Source of the DNA: Saccharum officinarum
Lineage: Eukaryota > Streptophyta > Magnoliopsida > Poales > Poaceae
Direction: 5' to 3'
Length of the DNA: 64,000 nucleotides
NCBI GenBank assembly: GCA_020631735.1
Contig: CM036221.1
Location: forward strand, 17,217,381 to 17,281,380
A program made the translations under genes and the position numbers. Under the pieces are notes generated by a model, which searched no databases, had not been told where the DNA came from, and saw only the letters and a program-made list of their open reading frames with translations. Shown piece after piece: positions 57,600 through 64,000 of this stretch (within the stretch, counting starts at the first letter, position 1; every line of letters starts with the position of its first letter).

Positions 57600-58760
57600 A
57601 CGTCTGGATGGTAGCCCCCTGTCCGGACGTCCGCGCCACTGTCCCATGTCCCTCGTCCCGCGCTTGCCCGCCCACGTCTAGCTTGCTACACCTACCAGCA
57701 AGCATGTGGGGCCCGCCCATACCAGTGGGGACTGCCTCCACCTTCCCACACCTGACACCGAGGCGAGATAGAAGAAAGGAGAGAAAGGAGATGCAACACT
57801 CGATCTAGTTTGAAACATCCAGAAGCAACAATTGCAACATATGTCTAAAAACAAGTAAAACATGCATCCGAAACACCTGCAAAAACACCTGAAAAACACT
57901 TGAAACCATTGTAAACATACGCAACATCCAGTTAAAACACTTGCATCATATATGTGAAAACATATGTAACATCAAAATAAACACACTTGCATCTTGCAAC
58001 ATAAAAACACTTGCTGCAACAGAAGATTGAAACAGATGGAACATTTTGGAACATACTGTTGAAACATTTATGTGAACACATATGCAACATCCAGATTAAA
58101 ATGCTTGCAACATACGCCTAGAAACAGTTAAAACATTTTGAACAAACGCTTGCAACGTGCCTCGGAACACTTACAACATATGCAACATGTGCAACATCCT
58201 CCGATCTACTTTTACAACATATTTCTGAAACGTATGAAATAATTAAAACATAAGTCGGTCGATTTCGGCCGACGGGGTGGGAGCTGGCGGCGAACACCAC
58301 CTAACACTAGCACCAGCGGCGCGCGTGAGCAACACCGCTACCAGCGCCACCAGCACCGAGCTTGGCTCGACGGCGATGGTGGGGGATGGGGAGCGGGGAG
58401 CGCCATGGCCGCCGGGTGGGGGAGCTTGGTCGCCGGGGTGAGAGAGGGCGCCGCCAGGGGTAGGGAGGGCACCGCGCTAGGGTGGGGGAGAGCCGCCACT
58501 CCCCTGCAACACCGCCGCGCCACTTTCTTGGATCTCGCCGGAGGCAAGTAGAAGAGGTAAGGATGGGGAGGAGGAAGTGAAGGGATAAGTTTTTCGGTGG
58601 GGTGAAAAGCCGTTCGACGTTTGTCCAATCCGTTGTATAGGTCTGACACATGGCATTTCCGATAGCTAATTGCACTAACTCCGCCACTTTATTCTTGCTT
58701 CTTCCGATCTTGACAACTTCAAGACGATATAGTCCTTCCATCTCGAGACTTCACGGATTA
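57600..58760 (-). repeat. Inverted copy of the GC-rich plus GTTGCA/GTTTCA family
   Basis: 57790-58255 is a tract of TGCAAC and TGAAAC words, the complement of the U-unit tail. 58270-58540 is GC-rich with CACCCC-type runs on the minus strand, as in the U units. Minus-strand ORFs here show no domain. Confidence 0.6.
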
Positions 58761-59139
58761 GTGACCAGACCACAGATTGGTCTTGCACATGGTTGTTCAA
58801 CTTCTCAGCAATTATAGCACTATCATTTTACCTTTTCGGCCATCAACTAAACCGCCGAGAGTATTACCCTCTCACGTAGCACCATATACAAGAAAACGAG
58901 TTCTACCTCTAGAAACTAATTCCCTTGCAGTGGATTTTCGAGTGCAAAATATATTACATATCATGATGGACGGTGATAAATCATTCACATTTTCTACTGA
59001 AAGCATATTTTTCATTAATTTACCACGTCTCCATTGGAAAGTGATTGATGGGTGTAAACCCTACTTTAAACTCAGATTATCTCCTTCCTACCTAAGATCT
59101 GGCTACATCAAAATCTTCCTCAAAAAATGGTTTCTGAGC

Positions 59140-59300
59140 CGGCTCATGTCTAAAAATCGATTTTTACCTCTAGAATTGCCCTTTTTTTTTCCAGTCACAG
59201 CTAGCAAGCCGAAGCACCCTTAAAAATGGTATTTTTAGAGACGGCTAGCTTTTTAGCCATCTCTAGAAAATGAAGGTATTTCTAAATGCAGTTGGCAATT
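59140..59300. mobile_element. CACTA-like subterminal remnant
   Basis: The words AGAGACGGCTAGCTTTTTAGCCATCTCTAGA form an inverted pair resembling CACTA subterminal repeats of a third type. No terminus is visible. The adjoining stretches 58761-59139 and 59301-59520 show nothing else recognisable, and a 148-codon ORF at 58777 has no motif and partly overlaps this remnant. Confidence 0.4.
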
Positions 59301-59520
59301 TGGCTCTATAAATAGGTGCAGCACAATAAAATTCATAACTTTTTAAAACCAAGTCAGGTGAAAACAAACTTTATATCGAAGTTATAGTACTCAAATAGGC
59401 CTACGACTTTGTAGAAGATGATATTTTCATTTGGTTTCATTTGATTCTTGGAAAATCTTTTTAAAGTTTTCAGCTCCTCTTCCCTCGTAAGTAAATTATA
59501 GACCTGCATAAATAATGTTG

Positions 59521-60150
59521 TGGATTTTTAAAAACATCTCCCCGGCCGTTGCTGCTGCAGAGTTAGGTTGTTCGCTGCGATGGACACACCACACATCTGT
59601 ACAACCCTGATACCGTCTGGTTACATATGCGGACGTACCCATCGCTGACGCCTCTGTCCTGAGTCCAGAGCCCAGACACGCGTTGGACCGGTTCAGATGC
59701 CTCTTGCATGCATGCTTGCCTTTGCGAAAATGTGGTGCAAGTGCAACGCCGAGAGTCCGATATTTTCATTTGGATACTCCTAGTGCGCAACGCGCAACAC
59801 GCCTGGAGCCCTGGACACGCCTGGAGCCCTGGATTTTGGTAGCGTAGCCATGCTGCTCGCATCTCTCTGGAATCCCAATCCCTTACCGCAGCTGCCATGC
59901 AAGTGCAGCCAGCCATCTGAGAGACTGAGACGACTCCACAAAAGCTGCCAAGCATCACACCTATACACACCACTGACGAAGACACGCATGGTCATGGATA
60001 TGAGGCACGGACGCACGCAGCTTATCCGAAGCAATCAGAGACTACCTGAGACAGAGGAACATATGCGTCGTCGTCCAAGAACTGTGCAGCTGGCTATCGC
60101 ATCACCCAACTCAATAATACAGGATCTCGCTGGCTAGGCTTGCTGCCGCC
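59521..60150 (+). promoter_or_regulatory. Upstream region of the fourth paralogue
   Basis: About 630 bp of moderately GC-rich DNA upstream of the TATA box at 60151. Open frames on both strands lack motifs. No specific sites could be assigned. Confidence 0.35.
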
Positions 60151-60158
60151 TATATAAA
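60151..60158 (+). promoter_or_regulatory. TATA box of the fourth paralogue
   Basis: TATATAAA lies 131 bp upstream of the ATG at 60282, a spacing similar to U1/U2 (111 bp). Confidence 0.7.
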
Positions 60159-60281
60159 CGGAGGCCATATCTGTTGCCAAATTGCATCGTCACCCATCTC
60201 AAGACGACAAACGAGCAGACCAGGAAACCGGACGGACGAGCATCTAATAACCAGTAGTGGCTTATTAGCAAGAAGAAGGAG

Positions 60282-60545
60282 ATGAATCGTTGGGGCAAGA
60301 ACCCTGCTGTTCCGGCCAGCCGCACCGGCGCCGGTGCCGGTGCTGAAGGTGTCGGGGAGGTACCGGTGCAGAAGGTGAACAAGATCGAGTTTCACAACCT
60401 GATTTCCAGGCCCAGCATCTACGGCGGCGGCGGCCGTCCACCACGAGGGGCGGAAGACGACATCAACGAGAAGGCGGAGAGGTTCATCAGGGAGAGGAGG
60501 TTGTGGTTCCACCGCCAGAAGCTCGGTGGGCCGTCGTCGGCCTGA
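60282..60545 (+). CDS. Small basic protein, diverged fourth paralogue with DUF761-like motif
   Basis: This is an 87-codon single-exon ORF. Residues 28-47 (PVQKVNKIEFHNLISRPSIY) align with residues 18-38 of the array proteins, and residues 59-69 (DDINEKAERFI) align with their DINKRSEKYI. The C-terminal motif here is closer to the DUF761 consensus than in the array copies. A Gly/Ala-rich N-terminus and a Gly-rich middle replace the Pro/Thr-rich spacer. Codon use is much more GC-rich than in the array copies. That two motifs survive between otherwise unlike proteins is the best evidence that these ORFs are real genes. No signal peptide or membrane segment. Function unknown. Confidence 0.75.
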   Translation: MNRWGKNPAVPASRTGAGAGAEGVGEVPVQKVNKIEFHNLISRPSIYGGGGRPPRGAEDDINEKAERFIRERRLWFHRQKLGGPSSA

Positions 60546-60720
60546 TGGCAGCATCGTCGTCATGCAGGCATCATCGTCTGTATATGGATGGATATTAAAT
60601 TAACGCATATAAGTATTTTAAAAGAAGAGCTCAACCCTGTTGCGACCCCATGTATGTGTGTTATTTGCTCCGCCGGTCACCAATAAGTGATAAGTGAAAC
60701 TTTAGATATGCACGTTTGAT
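60546..60720 (+). other. 3' flank of the fourth paralogue
   Basis: A likely 3' UTR. An AATAAG element at about 60681 is a possible near-upstream polyadenylation signal. The exact end is not determinable. Confidence 0.35.
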
Positions 60721-62084
60721 CCAAGCCAGCGGTTCCTTTCATTTACCATGGCAAATATGTCCGTGTGTTGCAGCAGGTCGTACAGCTTGTGTTAGAACTT
60801 ATACTTAGACATGATCTTAATTAACCTAATTACAGGAACACCTGAATAAAATAATTAACCTCTCTATTGCTTTACTTATAGTCAACAAGATAAATAAAAC
60901 AATTAACTTTGTACCTCTGCTTAGCTTATCCTATTTTGACTATGAAATCAATGCAAACAGAAGCCACTAATAATAAACTCCTTAGTTTATTATGAAGAGC
61001 TAATTATCATTTCTCTTTAGAGTCACTTTATGTTACGTGGAACCATGACAGCTCACTGTTTTGACTCCATCCGGAATATCTTAGTATTTTCAAAATAAAT
61101 GGATGCTAAAAATGGATTAACTTATCACTAACTTTTTGGCTTAAATTTGTAATTCAATCACATTAAACTTAATAAATCACTTAATGAAGTGGATCAATGT
61201 AAGACTTTGCATCCATGTCACATGTCGAAGTCTTATATTAAATCCACTTCATGAGGTTACTGTAACTATAGGTTATCTTAGTGTTCATTATGCACATTTC
61301 TTATGAATTTAATCTTAATACACCCTTTAACCAATATCAGTCAAACTTAATGTAACTGAGCAGAAGGATTGCTCCCCCTGATCCTAACAGACATGATTAT
61401 AAGAGTTATGAACTTTTGTTTTTCTCCCAAAGTTACTTAACAAAACTTTTATAGTGAGAAATTAAACTTTGCTAATGGGAGCTTAATTATGTGCATAATA
61501 TTTATACATAACCTCAAAACAATAATCTTACTTTATAATTTATCAGGGTACAAGAAAACAACTCAAACTTATAGTTGCACTTAGAAATAGAGATACATGA
61601 TCTTAAATACAAAAGAACTTAAACTCAATTAAATGTTCAACATGGTATTAGTCCTACGCTGATCAGACCAATAAAATGTCAACAATATAATTAAAAGAAA
61701 ATATTATGCTTAAAATAGATGACACATGAATACAATCAAAGTTGGTCAGAAAGTATCTCTGTGCCAAATATGAACAATGTGAACAGTAGAAAATTATACT
61801 TAAGAGATATGACACATGAATATAGTCAATGTTGGTCAGAAAGCATTTATGTGCCAAATCTCATGTCTCCAGCCAAGACTTCTTGTTGGTTCCATCTTAA
61901 TTAGAGATATCTGCTCTGTAACCAAAACTTTCCATTGGATCCATTTTGATTAAAGAGGAGCAACTTAGTGACCATGAAGGTAAATGCTTGAGGCTGCAAC
62001 TTAAGATTAATTAAATGACATGTGACTATAAACAACGTTGGTTAACCGCATGATTTCCCAAAAGGATGTGGCTAGTTGAGGCCA
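60721..62084 (-). other. AT-rich retroelement-like debris with a 90-bp direct repeat
   Basis: A 90-bp unit is directly repeated (about 61693-61780 and 61783-61868, sharing GACACATGAATA and GTTGGTCAGAAAG). ATTGCTCCCCCTGATCCT near 61370 is the complement of an ATCAGGGGGAGC phrase often seen in Copia SIRE-type elements, which suggests minus-strand Copia remains. No ORF supports this. Tentative. Confidence 0.35.
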
Positions 62085-62180
62085 TTCCCTGGGTGAGTTC
62101 GTCACAATCTGTGGACCTCTGGTTTCCAAACGGAAGACCTAGCCGCGGCCGGTGATGAGTGAGGGTACTGGCCCCCTTAT

Positions 62181-62396
62181 CTATGTGGACTCTGCGATGC
62201 TGCCGCGGTGAGTAGTTCCAAGAGTGAGTCCGCCGTAGACCGCAGGATCCAGTTCTCCAGAGTCGAGGTTAGGACCGCAGCTGAAAGCGGGTGTGGGCGC
62301 TGACCCTTCGGCGCTGATAAACTCGTAGTTTTCATGGCGGATATGGCTACCATGGGCCATTTCGCGAGCGAGTCCACTGATGGTGCGAGGAGCCAT
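62181..62396 (-). pseudogene. gag: Start of a gypsy gag ORF, truncated
   Basis: On the minus strand, just beyond the PBS, an ATG at about 62396 opens MAPRTISGLAREMAHGSH, then FISAEGSAPTPAF and a GELDPAVYGG stretch. It reads as the N-terminal part of a Tat/Grande-type gag by position and style, and it is cut off on the left. The assignment rests mainly on its place after the PBS. Confidence 0.5.
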
Positions 62397-62432
62397 TGCT
62401 TCCTTCTCAACAATCGAGAGTGCGTGACTATC

Positions 62433-62450
62433 CCCTACCTGGCGCGCCAA
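62433..62450 (-). other. Primer-binding site of the 62-63.7 kb gypsy element
   Basis: The minus strand reads TTGGCGCGCCAGGTAGGG immediately after the LTR end (CAACATCGACA-type terminus), a PBS form I associate with Tat/Grande-like elements. Confidence 0.65.
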
Positions 62451-62451
62451 C

Positions 62452-63660
62452 TGTCGATGTTTCATAAACTGGACCAGTAAATTTATACGATTGCCGCGTT
62501 GCTCTAGGAAGACGATGATATCATCCAAAAGACACAAGGATTTATACTGGTTCGGACCAGAACCCTACGTCCAGTCTCAGAGATGATCGAGTGTGTGTTC
62601 CTCGCTTGAATGCTCTGAAGGTCTTATAATGGGGGGTGCAAGAGTGGAGGAAGATGATGGAGAGCTAGAGCTAGGAGATGGACCACCTGAAGAGAAGCTC
62701 CAGGAGCCCTACTACTATGGAGAATGAATGAAATGGTAGAGGATGTGAATAATGTCAGAGATGGGTGCCCTGGCTGCCCTTATATAGAGTTCGGGGTCAG
62801 GGTGCATACAAAGATAAAGGTTCTCCAGATCGAAGGGTCGTGAGCCTGAGGGAGGTCCTAGCTAACTTGTCTTGCAAGCTACGCTGTCTTGTGGAGCACG
62901 TGTGGGCGTGGTTTTCGTCATGGTCTTGTGGCCACGTCAAGGCATGGTGTGGCATGGTGCTACTATGCTGGTTATGGCAACACTATAGGCATGCTGGTGG
63001 TTCGCCAGCCGTCCTATGTGACGTGGTTTCCACTGTGGTCTTTGTCATCTTCTCCTGGCTTTCTAGGATGTCGTATGGAAGTTGGTAGCTGCCCCCAGGT
63101 CGTCGGTTGTCTTGTTGGTTGGAGGAGTTTAGAGCCACGGTCCCGATCATTGGGGTTGTGGCTCTCGCTAGTCTGGATGGCCTCTAAGTCAAGGCTCTCA
63201 TCGTGGATCCCCTCCTGTAGCGGGTGGGATCGTACCCACGTCTTGTCGGTCCATATCTAGACGGTGGGCTCCGTACTGGTCATCACCGCCATGTCATGTT
63301 GTCTTGTCTGTGCAGCATGGCACAGGATGATGTCTGACCGGATCGAGATGACTGCTGTCCCTTGTCCTTGCGGGGTCAGTGCGATGTGCTTGTTCCTATC
63401 AGAGCAAGCACGTTTGGCTGGGCTCGACCTCTCCCCGTTCCTTTTAGGGGTCGTGACGGGGGAGAGGTCGTGCGCCCTTCGAGCGTCGTGCGGCTAGGGC
63501 ATGAGGAAGGGGTCTTGGCTGACCCCGGCCTTATCATCTGGCCTAGTTTGCTTAGCTTAGCTGGGCCTCGGTCGTTTGGGCATTTGCTAACTGATATGTT
63601 GCGAGCCGCGTGGCCTGCTAACTTATCGATGCCTCAAGACACCTCGAGGTTATAACCCCG
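62452..63660 (-). mobile_element. 5' LTR of a gypsy element, outer end uncertain
   Basis: Begins TGTCGATGTTTC next to the PBS. A minus-strand TATA box, CTATATAAGG, is at about 62779-62788. The outer end is lost or lies at about 63660, where the GTTGCA-type tract begins. No second LTR in the window. ORFs over 62765-63655 are inside the LTR and show no domain. Confidence 0.65.
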
Positions 63661-64000
63661 ATATGCATAGACACTGCAACATCCAAATAAAACACTTTCA
63701 ACTTATAACATGAAAACACTTGTTGCAACATAAGACTGAAACAGATGAAACATTTGGAACATAAACATATGCAACATCTATAGATAAAAACACTCGCAAC
63801 ATACATTTGAAACAGATGACACATTTTGGATAAATGCTTGCAACATTCATTTGAAACACTGCAAAATAAGGAACTGGTGCAACATCCTGATATACTTTTG
63901 CAACATTCAAATGAAGCACTTGCAACATATCTACAAAACATCTGAAACACTTGAAAACATACGCTTGCAACATGCGCTTTCAGCGCAGCGCAACATCTCC
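63661..64000 (-). repeat. GTTGCA/GTTTCA word tract at the window edge
   Basis: TGCAAC and TGAAAC words at loose spacing, same family and orientation as 57790-58255. Continues beyond the window. Confidence 0.6.

Noticed and set aside
58777..59223. 148-codon plus-strand ORF
   Set aside because: No motif, unusual composition, and it overlaps CACTA-like subterminal sequence.

Overview
This window reads as repeat-rich nuclear DNA of a grass. A Panicoid such as a sorghum or sugarcane relative is my guess, made from the element types alone. The grounds are Tekay/Del-type Ty3-gypsy elements with LTRs of about 3 kb, a CACTA element with TNP2-type domains, an L1-like LINE, many Tourist-like MITEs with TTA/TAA target duplications, plant TATA boxes and intron signals, and no bacterial gene organisation. 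Every assignment was made by eye. No database search was run.

Layout. 1-2.6 kb holds a decayed LINE. 2.6-9.5 kb holds two tandem copies (A and B) of a mostly non-coding segment. A is interrupted by a gypsy solo LTR and by a MITE nested in a MITE, and B keeps the empty sites. 9.98-14.22 kb is bounded by inverted Tc1/mariner-like (Stowaway-type) ends. It contains a small two-exon acidic-protein gene split by a solo LTR, then three MITEs in a row. 12.5-29.2 kb is a three-unit tandem array (U1, U2, U3). Each unit has one small TATA-driven gene of 93 codons, its flanks, several MITEs, and a tail of GC-rich DNA followed by a GTTGCA/GTTTCA-rich tract. 29.6-35.4 kb is a further diverged flank copy, disrupted by a LINE fragment that itself carries a second gypsy solo LTR. 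36.1-38.2 kb is the 5' end of another gypsy element. 38.2-55.6 kb is a CACTA element whose 5' region was split by a young Tekay-like gypsy element (45.3-55.2 kb). 55.9-60.6 kb holds a fourth, diverged paralogue of the array gene, its upstream module pushed away by insertions. 60.7-64 kb is retroelement debris.

The only plausible host genes are the four related small proteins at 15.3, 20.5, 25.7 and 60.3 kb. They share an N-terminal QKV(D/N)KIE-HN-(S)(K/R)P motif and a C-terminal DIN(E/K)xxE(R/K)(F/Y)I motif that resembles the DUF761 tail of plant small proteins. No molecular function can be read from the sequence.

The most informative structure is the array itself. U2 is a hybrid: its 5' part matches U3 and the rest matches U1, with the switch confined to about 100 bp. 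This is what an unequal crossover between two older tandem copies would leave. MITE presence/absence sites and solo-LTR empty sites in the paralogous segments let much of the locus history be ordered from this sequence alone.
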